Shown here: one piece after another, positions 46,981 through 55,116 of the stretch
Layout: each line of letters starts with the position of its first letter
Position numbering within the stretch: position 1 is the first letter of the stretch
From: Hahella chejuensis KCTC 2396
GTDB lineage: Bacteria > Pseudomonadota > Gammaproteobacteria > Pseudomonadales > Oleiphilaceae
Assembly (NCBI RefSeq): GCF_000012985.1
Contig: NC_007645.1
Location: forward strand, 2,510,501-2,574,500
Length of the DNA: 64,000 nucleotides
Direction of reading: 5' to 3'
Program-made: the position numbers and the translations under genes
The notes under the pieces: model-generated
Database searches by the model: none
Told to the model about the DNA's origin: nothing
What the model saw: the letters and a program-made list of their open reading frames with translations, nothing else

Positions 46981-48168
46981 ATGGCCGCCATTAACGAATA
47001 CACCATTGATAAGAAGTATCACGACGCGTTGATCGAATGGCAGCGCAAGAACTTCCCGGACATCGGTCTGCTGGAGAAGTACTGGGATGTCTATTTTCCC
47101 AATGATCCGGCCTGGCGTTTGACCGCCAAGCTCTCCGAAGTGAAAGCGGACCTCATTAACCAGGGCAAGTATCAGGGCGTGAAGAAGTACGCCACCGCCC
47201 GGGAGATGAAAGGCTCCATGCTGTATCAGGCGCTGCGCATCATCAAGGCCCAGTGCAGCACTGAGCTGGGTTCTATCCAGCAGCACATGGACACGGTGAA
47301 CACCTGCTACACGGATAAGGCGAAGTTCAGCGTGCTGCGCATCATGGCGGAAGAATTCCGTCACGCTTACCAGATGTTCTGGGTGCTGTCCCACGACCCC
47401 AGCTGGTCCGCCACCGGGTCCAGCCGCATTGCGGAAAACACCCTGGACGAGCTGTTGTCCATGAACACCGGCTCCCACGTGTTGGACGCCTTCAACATTC
47501 CGTTTACGGACTCGCTGGATAACGTCACTTTCGCCTGCTTTATCGATCGGGTGGGACGCTTCCAGCTCACCATGCAGGAAGAGTTCGCCTACGCGCCGAT
47601 GGCCGCCAGCATGCGTCCCATGCTGAAAGAAGAAGCGTTCCACCTGAAGACCGGTTGGGAAGTGTTGAAGGAAATCTGCGAAATGGCGGCGGTGGGCGAA
47701 GGCCCATGGACCCTGGAGGACATCCAGAAAAAGATCAACCTCTGGTATCCCCGCGCTTTGGAGATGTTCGGCAGCGAAGAGGGCGGCGAGTCCAACCTCG
47801 AATTCAGCTTCAAAACCATGTCCAACAAAGAGGCGATCGGCGGCTATATCAAAGAAATCGAGTGGCTGCTCAATTCTCTCAACGCGGCCATCCTGCAGCG
47901 TCGGCATCCTGAACTGAGCAAGGAGCAGGTGCGACTGATGGCGAAAGAAACCGCCATTCTGCGGCTGCCGTCCACTCGCTTCCTGCGCTTCCGCAGCGGC
48001 GAGGGGATACATGAGTCCACTTTCGACGTGGATGGCAATCGCATCAGCCCCTTTGAATACATCAATTACCTGACCCGTGTGCTGCCGGAGAAACTGTGTA
48101 GCACGGAGTACTTCAAAAGCTACACGGACAGGATTCGTCAGGCCTTGCCGTCCATGACGGCGGCCTAG
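46981..48168 (+). CDS. BoxB-like di-iron oxygenase (benzoyl-CoA epoxidase relative)
   Basis: 395 residues. The ferritin-like di-iron ligands are visible as E95, E125-x2-H128, D189 and E218-x2-H221. The spacing E-30-E-2-H and D-29-E-2-H equals the BoxB pattern as I recall it (E120, E150, H153, D211, E240, H243). Motifs are AEEFRHAYQM, CFIDRVGRFQ and LKEEAFHLKTGW. BoxB epoxidises the ring of benzoyl-CoA using O2 and electrons from the BoxA reductase. This protein is about 80 residues shorter than BoxB (about 475), and no BoxA gene is present. It begins 4 bases after the crotonase stop. An aryl-CoA epoxidase or hydroxylase role is likely but the substrate is unknown. Confidence 0.82.
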   Translation: MAAINEYTIDKKYHDALIEWQRKNFPDIGLLEKYWDVYFPNDPAWRLTAKLSEVKADLINQGKYQGVKKYATAREMKGSMLYQALRIIKAQCSTELGSIQQHMDTVNTCYTDKAKFSVLRIMAEEFRHAYQMFWVLSHDPSWSATGSSRIAENTLDELLSMNTGSHVLDAFNIPFTDSLDNVTFACFIDRVGRFQLTMQEEFAYAPMAASMRPMLKEEAFHLKTGWEVLKEICEMAAVGEGPWTLEDIQKKINLWYPRALEMFGSEEGGESNLEFSFKTMSNKEAIGGYIKEIEWLLNSLNAAILQRRHPELSKEQVRLMAKETAILRLPSTRFLRFRSGEGIHESTFDVDGNRISPFEYINYLTRVLPEKLCSTEYFKSYTDRIRQALPSMTAA

Positions 48169-48205
48169 ACGGGGACCTTGGACAGAAACGGGCACATTAA
48201 TACGG

Positions 48206-49738
48206 ATGGATAAAGTTATGTACGACGTTGCAATCATCGGATCAGGATTTGGAGGCGCCGCCAGCGCCATCATGCTGGCGAAACTGGGCCACACCGTGGC
48301 GCTGATAGAGAAGGGCAAGCACCCGCGCTTTGCGCTGGGCGAATCGACCACGCCCATTATGAGCAAGACGATTCGTCATCTGGGGCAGAAATACGACATT
48401 CCCGAGTTCGTTAACCTGGCCAGTTACGACACCATCATGAGCGCGCACATGCCGATCACCTGCGGACCCAAGGAGCTGTTCCACTATTTCTGGCATGAAC
48501 CTGGATTGTCCTCCGCCACACTGAGCAATGGGATTGTGCCGGAAATCATCGTGCAGACGCCGGAAGTGGACACTCAGTTGTACCGTGCGGAGAGCGACAA
48601 ATATCTGGTGGATGTGGCGATCAGCTATGGCGCGGATTATTTCGAGGAAACCACGGTCGAAGACATTGAATTCAATGACGACGGCGCAGTGATCAAGTGC
48701 TCCCGTCCAGACGGAAGCGCCAGCGAAATCAAAACCCGGTTCATCATCGACGGCACCGGCCATCGTTCGCTGATTTCCCAGCGTTACGACCTGATTGTGC
48801 CGCAGGAAGAGCTGGATACGCCGCTGAACAGCCGCAGCATTTTCACCCACTTCAAGGATGTCGGCGATTTCGAAAGCAGCCTGGAGTGCGATGACGCCTT
48901 TATCGGACGCACTCCGGTTCCGCGTATTCGCGGCACTCAGCACCACTGCTTCGACGGCGGCTGGATCTGGTTTATCCCGTTTGATAACGGCGTCACCAGC
49001 GTGGGGTTGAACCTGGATATCGACACTTATCCAATCAATGGCAAAACCGGGGAAGAAGAATTCTGGGAGATCATCGGACGTTATCCGATTGTCGAAAAGA
49101 TGTTGAAGGGACGCGAAACCCTGATGCCGTTTATCAAGACCAAACGCATTCAGTTTCGCACTAAACAAGCGGTCGGCGATCGTTGGGCCATGTTGCCGGG
49201 TTCGGCGGTGGGAGGTGATGGTTGGTTTAGCACCGGACTCGGCTTTACCTTACTTTGCGCGCATCGCATCGTAGACATGCTGCATACCAAAATGCTCAAG
49301 GACGACGACTTTTCCCGTCAATATCTGGAGAACTACGAAACCGCGCTGTTCAAGGAGTGGAAGTACGTCTGCCGCATGGTGGACGGCATCTACAAGAGCA
49401 TGCGTCATTTCGAGGTGTTCAAGTACTACTGCTTCTTCTGCTTCATGGGCGCGGAGAGCTTCGTGCACCGCGGCGGCATCAAACGTCCGCACGATCTCAA
49501 GTACCTGCTGCTCAACGTCGGCGACGACAACTTCGTCGCCAAGTTCGAAGAGTTCTACACCATGGTGAAAGACCTGCACGGACGCGAAGAGGCGACCCAG
49601 GAGCAGCTCGATTACCTGCGCGATTTCGTGCGCTACGAAATGAAAGACTACAACTACCGGGATTACGGCAACCCCATTTACGGCGGCGTACACCGCCGGT
49701 TGGACAAGTCATCCCGATACTTCGCGGAACTGGCCTGA
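48206..49738 (+). CDS. Flavin-dependent halogenase-like monooxygenase
   Basis: 510 residues. The FAD motif GSGFGGAASAIMLAKLG starts near residue 13. GESTTPIMSK follows at about 46, and the halogenase-type WxWxIP motif appears as GGWIWFIPFDNG near residue 252. These are features of flavin-dependent halogenases (tryptophan- and phenol-type), which use FADH2, O2 and halide. Non-halogenating relatives share the fold, and I cannot place the catalytic lysine with certainty. The C-terminal 120 residues are unusually aromatic (RHFEVFKYYCFFCFMG). MYDVAIIG at 48218 is an alternative start with a GGATGGA site. The gene sits between the BoxB-like and fusion genes. Confidence 0.8.
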   Translation: MDKVMYDVAIIGSGFGGAASAIMLAKLGHTVALIEKGKHPRFALGESTTPIMSKTIRHLGQKYDIPEFVNLASYDTIMSAHMPITCGPKELFHYFWHEPGLSSATLSNGIVPEIIVQTPEVDTQLYRAESDKYLVDVAISYGADYFEETTVEDIEFNDDGAVIKCSRPDGSASEIKTRFIIDGTGHRSLISQRYDLIVPQEELDTPLNSRSIFTHFKDVGDFESSLECDDAFIGRTPVPRIRGTQHHCFDGGWIWFIPFDNGVTSVGLNLDIDTYPINGKTGEEEFWEIIGRYPIVEKMLKGRETLMPFIKTKRIQFRTKQAVGDRWAMLPGSAVGGDGWFSTGLGFTLLCAHRIVDMLHTKMLKDDDFSRQYLENYETALFKEWKYVCRMVDGIYKSMRHFEVFKYYCFFCFMGAESFVHRGGIKRPHDLKYLLLNVGDDNFVAKFEEFYTMVKDLHGREEATQEQLDYLRDFVRYEMKDYNYRDYGNPIYGGVHRRLDKSSRYFAELA

Positions 49739-49769
49739 TCAACTGAGAAATGACCACGGAGAGGACAAT

Positions 49770-52700
49770 ATGGTTGCGAGTAATCTTGATCCTATAAGCG
49801 TTGATGTCGTCGTAGTGGGCGGAGGCATCGCGGGGTGCTGGACGGCGTTGAAGCTGTTGCGCAAGGGCATCCCCACCGCCATCGCCTTCTACAGCGATAG
49901 CGATCGGGGCGGCAAGCTGGGCGCTTCCGCCTTGTCGGTGGGCGCCATCAACACCTCTCCGTTGACGCGCGGGGATTATCTGGAATGGTTGACCGACCTG
50001 GGGCGCGGACAAGAGCACTCCGATGTCGGCGCCATCACCAGAAATCACCTGGCGTCGGAACTGGACGCGCTGCTGGAGTTCGACGCGCTCAAAAACATCC
50101 AATTGGGCGTGGCGCTGAAATCCGGTTCCGGTCGTCATCTGCTGACGCGATTGCTGCAGGAGATCCGTTATCTGGGCGGCGTCGTTTTAGATAACGCCTG
50201 GGTGACCCGCATCGTCGCCGACGCCAGGCGTTGCCATGGCGTACAGTATCAAAGCGGCGATCAGGTCGGCGCGGTATACGCCGGCGCGGTGGTGCTGGCC
50301 TCCGGCGGCTATTCCGGTCTGTTCCATGGCTCGGTGAAGACCGGCACATACGGGTCCGTGCATGGTCGCCATCTCGCCGCCGGCGGCTGGCTGAGCAATC
50401 TGGAGTTTGTGTTCAAACACGGCTACGGGCAACCGGATCTGGGTACGCTGACCCCCACAGAAGAACTGCCCGGCGCGGAAATCTATGACGAGAACGGCGA
50501 GCACGTGGACTGGCTGGAGCAGGAGCTGTTCTACGGACGCGGCACCAGCAATCACTTCCAGGCGTTTATGACCTGGCGTAAAGGCGGTGATCTCAAATAT
50601 TACGTGGACTTCCGCTATCGCGAACTGCACCGCTGCGTCAAACGCATCGCCGTAGTCGGCTCCGACGACATCGAAGATATCTGCGCCGACAAAGAAGCCT
50701 TGATCGCCGGTCTGGTGGAGCGCTGCCCGGAAGCCAATCAAGACGCTCTGCGGGAGATTCTTGAAGCGGTGAATCGGCATGAACGGGAGTATAACTTCGA
50801 GACGTTCAACGAGATCAAAGCGCTGGTTGCGGATATCTATCCGGTGGATCGCAGCCGCATTCGCCAGATCTCCTATTTCTCCATGGGCGGCGTGGCGCAC
50901 CACAAATTCAAAACCAACCTGAAGAACGTGTTCGTGTGCGGTGAAGCCATGCATGACTACGGCGCCCATCGGGTGGGCGGGTTGCCGTGGGCGCTGTATC
51001 TCTGCGCCGCCAAAGTAATTTCAGAAAAGATCGATCTGCTCAAGCGTCAGGGACACTTGCTGTCCACGCCGTTCGAGCTGGATGACAAGGCGTCCGCCTA
51101 CGACAAGAAGCTAGTGGCGGAATTGCAGCAGGGATTGCAGCGCTATCAGGAAAGCGGTGTGGATGTGGCCGGCGCGGAAGCCTTCGCCGACTGGATTCGC
51201 CAACAACGCCGCGCGCTGACCGCGCAACAACGGGAACTGGATGACGTGGTGGCCTATCTGCTGGTGGGTGAAGCCATTATGCGCTCTTCCCTGGCCCGGC
51301 AGGAAAGCCGCGGCTGTTTCTTCCGGGACGATTTCGGGGATGAGAATCCCGCCCTGAGCTCACAACGGACGCTGACCCGCTATGACTCAGAATCCGATGA
51401 AGTACGCGCAGAGCTGGTCAGCGCCGAACAACTCTCCGCAATGATAGACAGAGGGCGATTAGCGATGGACGACAAATCTTTGATAAGCAGCGCGGCCACA
51501 AAAAACGCGGCTTACTTTCTGTTGAAAAAGCATGTTGAAACCGGACTGGGCGGCAAAGCGGCGGTGGAGACATTGGACGTTTCATACACTTACGACGAAC
51601 TGTGGAGCCTGACCAGTCGATACGCCGGTTTCCTGAAAGCCAGCCGCATCGACGAGGGCGACCGCGTGGCGCTGCTGCTGAACGATCGTCCTGAATATCT
51701 GGCGATGTTCCTGGCGACGCAGCAAATCGGCGCCATCGCGATCCCGCTCAACACCTTCTCGAAAGAGCAGGAGCTGACCCATTATCTGGAGGACTCCGGG
51801 GCCAAGCTGCTGATCACCGAGGCGGAGCTGGTGGCTCGGTATTCCGTGGAGCAGATCAACGAACAGACCCATGTGGAAGTGGTCAGCTATGAAGATATTC
51901 CCACCGCGCGCATGGAGCCGGTGGAGGACATCCTGCCGGTGAGCGATGAAACCATCGGGTTCATTCTCTACACCTCCGGCAGCACTGGCAAACCCAAAGG
52001 CGCGATTCATCGCCAGGTGAGCATGGGCTTCAGCGCGGAGAATTTTGCGCGCAAAACCCTGAAGATCAACGATCGCGACCGTATTTTCTCTTCCTCCAAG
52101 CTGTTCTTCGCCTACGGACTGGGCAATTCGCTGTACTTCCCCTTGTACTTCGGCGCCACTGCGCTGCTGTGCAGCACCAAGGCGGCGCCGGAAGTGATCC
52201 GGGATATTCTGGGACAACTCAAGCCGACGGTCTTCTTCGCGGTGCCCGCCGTGTATCGGGGAATTCTGGAAGGCGGCGGCGCGACAGAAGACAACTTCCG
52301 CTCCGTACGCTTGTGCGTCAGCGCCGGCGAAGCGCTGCCGATCAAGCTGGCGCAGCAGTGGTGCGCCGCCACCAATGTGGAAGTGCTGGACGGCATCGGC
52401 AGCACCGAGGCCTTGCATATCTTCTGCGTCTCCAACCATTCCTCCGCCAGGGAGAGCTATTACGGCCGCGCCGTTCCTGGCTATGAACTGTGCGTGTGCG
52501 ATGAGAGCGGCAAAGTCCTGACGGAAAACGCCATTGGCGAGCTGCGGGTGAAGGGGCCCACCTTGGCGCAGGGCTATTGGAACAATCCGGCCAAGACGGC
52601 GGAAACGTTCTACGACGGTTCATTGTTGACTGGCGATCGCTACTTCGCCAACGACAAAGGCGAATATGTCTTTGTCGGCAGACATGGCGACACCTACAAA

Positions 52701-53069
52701 TCCTCCGGTCTGTGGGTCTCCACGTTGGAGATCGAGGCGGTGCTGGGCGAGCTGGCGGCGGTGGCGGAGTCCTCCGTGGTGGTGTTCCAGGGCAACGACG
52801 GGCTGTTGAAATCGAAAGCCTACGTAGTCGCCAGAGAAGCGGAAAGTTTCGAGGACAAACAGCGGGTGGAGACGGATACCCACCGCTTTCTGCGTGAACG
52901 TCTACCTAAATACAAAACCCCTCATTGCGTGGAGGCGCTGGACGAACTGCCTCGCACCGCCACCGGCAAAATCGCCAAGGCGATCCTGCGGGATATGGCT
53001 CAGGAAGTCATCTGGGCCAGACCGGTGAGAGAAAGCGCTCCGGAACGGGAGCTGAACATGGCGCAGTAG
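49770..53069 (+). CDS. Fusion of an FAD oxidoreductase and a benzoate-CoA-ligase-like adenylating domain
   Basis: 1099 residues. Residues about 8-480 are an FAD-binding oxidoreductase of the fumarate reductase/aspartate oxidase type: VVVVGGGIAGCWTALKLL at the N-terminus, VVLASGGYSGLF mid-way, and the FAD-closing FVCGEAMHDYGAHRVGGLPW near residue 390. Residues about 565-1085 are an ANL acyl-CoA synthetase: FILYTSGSTGKPKGAIH (about 728-744), then GIGSTEALHIF, LLTGDRYF, GRHGDTYKSSGLWVS and the C-terminal PRTATGKIAK lysine. The segment order and RYFANDKGEYVFVGR resemble benzoate-CoA ligases. I know of no such fusion. It would activate a carboxylic acid as a CoA thioester and perform a redox step. 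No stop or frame break lies between the two parts. Confidence 0.85.
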   Translation: MVASNLDPISVDVVVVGGGIAGCWTALKLLRKGIPTAIAFYSDSDRGGKLGASALSVGAINTSPLTRGDYLEWLTDLGRGQEHSDVGAITRNHLASELDALLEFDALKNIQLGVALKSGSGRHLLTRLLQEIRYLGGVVLDNAWVTRIVADARRCHGVQYQSGDQVGAVYAGAVVLASGGYSGLFHGSVKTGTYGSVHGRHLAAGGWLSNLEFVFKHGYGQPDLGTLTPTEELPGAEIYDENGEHVDWLEQELFYGRGTSNHFQAFMTWRKGGDLKYYVDFRYRELHRCVKRIAVVGSDDIEDICADKEALIAGLVERCPEANQDALREILEAVNRHEREYNFETFNEIKALVADIYPVDRSRIRQISYFSMGGVAHHKFKTNLKNVFVCGEAMHDYGAHRVGGLPWALYLCAAKVISEKIDLLKRQGHLLSTPFELDDKASAYDKKLVAELQQGLQRYQESGVDVAGAEAFADWIRQQRRALTAQQRELDDVVAYLLVGEAIMRSSLARQESRGCFFRDDFGDENPALSSQRTLTRYDSESDEVRAELVSAEQLSAMIDRGRLAMDDKSLISSAATKNAAYFLLKKHVETGLGGKAAVETLDVSYTYDELWSLTSRYAGFLKASRIDEGDRVALLLNDRPEYLAMFLATQQIGAIAIPLNTFSKEQELTHYLEDSGAKLLITEAELVARYSVEQINEQTHVEVVSYEDIPTARMEPVEDILPVSDETIGFILYTSGSTGKPKGAIHRQVSMGFSAENFARKTLKINDRDRIFSSSKLFFAYGLGNSLYFPLYFGATALLCSTKAAPEVIRDILGQLKPTVFFAVPAVYRGILEGGGATEDNFRSVRLCVSAGEALPIKLAQQWCAATNVEVLDGIGSTEALHIFCVSNHSSARESYYGRAVPGYELCVCDESGKVLTENAIGELRVKGPTLAQGYWNNPAKTAETFYDGSLLTGDRYFANDKGEYVFVGRHGDTYKSSGLWVSTLEIEAVLGELAAVAESSVVVFQGNDGLLKSKAYVVAREAESFEDKQRVETDTHRFLRERLPKYKTPHCVEALDELPRTATGKIAKAILRDMAQEVIWARPVRESAPERELNMAQ

Positions 53070-53205
53070 CGCCGCACTCTAAACGTCTGCGCCGGAATGG
53101 TTTCGGCGCGGCGAACTAATAAAAAACTTCCCCCAAGAAACTGATTCCGCCTGCGGGCGGAGGAGGTGGGGGGCTCTAAACCATACTCTTACGGAGAGAA
53201 GTAGA

Positions 53206-53973
53206 ATGAGCTTCAGTAACCCAAAGTACTATTCAAACACAGCCACACTTTACAGCGCGGCTTTGGATGAGGGTGACTACCACGATTGGAAAGACTCCAT
53301 CATTACAGGCCTGATGGGATTCATCACCCCGTTCCCGGAGAAGATGCGCATCAACCGCGCGTTCGTCCGGCAGATGTACGAGGGCTACCAGCAGGAAGGC
53401 TTCAACAATATTCTGGATATCGGCGCCGGACCCATTCCAAGAGGTCATGAGTGGGCGACCGAAGCCAATATCATGTATGTCGATCACAACCCGGATATCG
53501 TCGAGCATGCGCGCAGAAAGCTGCCCGTCGGCGCCAGCGCGCGCTATGAAACCTCCAGCGTCGGCGCATTGCCGGGTCTGTTGGAAAAAGGCCTGGTGGA
53601 CGGCTTCTTCGACGACTCCAGAAAAGTGGCCTTCGGCTCCAACGCCGTGTTGATGTTCGTGGACGACGCGGAGATCAAAAGCACCTTCCAATACCTGTAC
53701 GACTGGTGCGCGCCGGGCTCCGTGCTGAAGATCAGCACCACCGGCATCACCGGGTCGGAGAGCGACCTGCGGGCCAAGTTCATCCGCACCTTCTTCAAGA
53801 AGGTCAACGCGCCCATGCATATTCGCAACGTGGACAAATTCTGCGAGCTGCTGGCGCCCTGGAAAGTCACCCGTCGCCCCATGCCATTGTGGGAGTGGGT
53901 GAACTGGCCGCCTTCCAAAATGACCGCAGGCATTGGCTTCGATATCTACGGTATTGAACTGCGCAAAGAGTGA
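53206..53973 (+). CDS. SAM-dependent methyltransferase-like protein
   Basis: 255 residues. Motif I is ILDIGAGPIPRGHEW (about residue 69), and MYVDHNPDIVEHARRKL is the acidic ribose-binding loop region. VLMFVDDAEIKSTF and YDWCAPGSVLKIS follow. The pattern recalls the SAM methyltransferase family that includes DUF574/Methyltransf_19 proteins. It probably methylates an oxygen, nitrogen or carboxyl of the cluster product. A GGAGAGAAG site precedes ATG 53206. The 136-base gap before it contains a small hairpin (about 53089-53109). Confidence 0.8.
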   Translation: MSFSNPKYYSNTATLYSAALDEGDYHDWKDSIITGLMGFITPFPEKMRINRAFVRQMYEGYQQEGFNNILDIGAGPIPRGHEWATEANIMYVDHNPDIVEHARRKLPVGASARYETSSVGALPGLLEKGLVDGFFDDSRKVAFGSNAVLMFVDDAEIKSTFQYLYDWCAPGSVLKISTTGITGSESDLRAKFIRTFFKKVNAPMHIRNVDKFCELLAPWKVTRRPMPLWEWVNWPPSKMTAGIGFDIYGIELRKE

Positions 53974-54044
53974 GTGACGCCAGGCATGCCGGGCGCTTCG
54001 CCGGCTCTTCCCATGGATCGCGGTTAACGCACGAGGAATAAGAT

Positions 54045-55091
54045 ATGGATAACATACAGAAGGACATTCCTTTCGGAAGTCCGGTTCAGGTGGGGCAGGG
54101 CGTTTTCCTGCTGAAAATGCCGCTGCCGTTTCGCCTGGATCATATCAACCTGTATCTGATCGACGATCAGGACGGGTGGATTCTGGTCGACACCGGCCTG
54201 AATCATCGCGCAGTGCGTGAGACATGGGAAGCGTTGGCGGATAGCATCTTTCAGCAGAAGCCGATCAAGAAGATCCTGATCACCCATCTGCATCCGGATC
54301 ATATTGGTCAGGCGGCATGGCTGCAACGGCGTTTCAAGGCTGACGCCTATATTTCCGAAGGGGACTGGCTGATGGCGCAGCGGCTGTGGTTCTCTCCTGC
54401 GGAAAGCGCGATTCCCCGCTACGCGGCGCACTACCGGGCGTTTGGCGTAGACGGGGAACGCTTCGAGCAACTGATCGAAAACCGCGGCAATTATCAGCGT
54501 CTGGTGAAGGAACTGCCTTTGCAGGTGAAGTTCCTGCGCACCGGCGATATCGTCAGCGCCGCCAGCGGCGACTGGCGTGTGGTCAGCGGCAGCGGCCATT
54601 CTCCGGAGCATCTGTGCCTGTGGAATGAGGCCAGTCGCGAAATGATCACCGGCGATCACGTTTTGCCGAAAATCACCCCGAATATCGGCATTATCGTGGG
54701 TGGTCTGTCTAATCCACTTGAAAACTATCTGTTGTCGCTGGAGGATTTCCTGGCGATTGATTGCACCAGATATTTTCCCGCCCATGGGCTGCCCTCCGAG
54801 AACTACCACGAGCGCATCGCCGAGATCAAAATGCACCATCACCGGCAGTTGCAGAAACTTCTGGGCGGCTGCGGCGAACCGACCACCGTTTATGAAGCAG
54901 TGGGAATGCTGTTCAACACAGAACTACCGCCTCACCAGTATATGTTTGCGCTGGGAGAAACCGCCGCGCATTTGCGTTACCTTGAAAGCATTGGGCTGAT
55001 GCATCGCGATGGCGAAAAAACCTGGTCTTTCAAATCCGTCTCCCAAGCGGACCAGCAGAGGGAGGAAACTGCCTGCGCGTCTTCAGTGTAA
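54045..55091 (+). CDS. Metallo-beta-lactamase-fold hydrolase
   Basis: 348 residues. The metal motif HLHPDH in LITHLHPDHIGQ is at about residue 83, with further ligands in SGSGHSPEHLCL, ITGDHVLP and YFPAHGLP. This is the glyoxalase II/RNase Z-type set and fits a two-metal hydrolase. MBL-fold proteins in biosynthetic clusters often act as thioesterases that release a product from CoA or a carrier protein, and I infer that role. The C-terminal about 70 residues are helical. A GAGGAAT site precedes ATG 54045. Confidence 0.87.
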   Translation: MDNIQKDIPFGSPVQVGQGVFLLKMPLPFRLDHINLYLIDDQDGWILVDTGLNHRAVRETWEALADSIFQQKPIKKILITHLHPDHIGQAAWLQRRFKADAYISEGDWLMAQRLWFSPAESAIPRYAAHYRAFGVDGERFEQLIENRGNYQRLVKELPLQVKFLRTGDIVSAASGDWRVVSGSGHSPEHLCLWNEASREMITGDHVLPKITPNIGIIVGGLSNPLENYLLSLEDFLAIDCTRYFPAHGLPSENYHERIAEIKMHHHRQLQKLLGGCGEPTTVYEAVGMLFNTELPPHQYMFALGETAAHLRYLESIGLMHRDGEKTWSFKSVSQADQQREETACASSV

Positions 55092-55116
55092 GATCATGAC
55101 GGAGAGGAGCGGCGAG

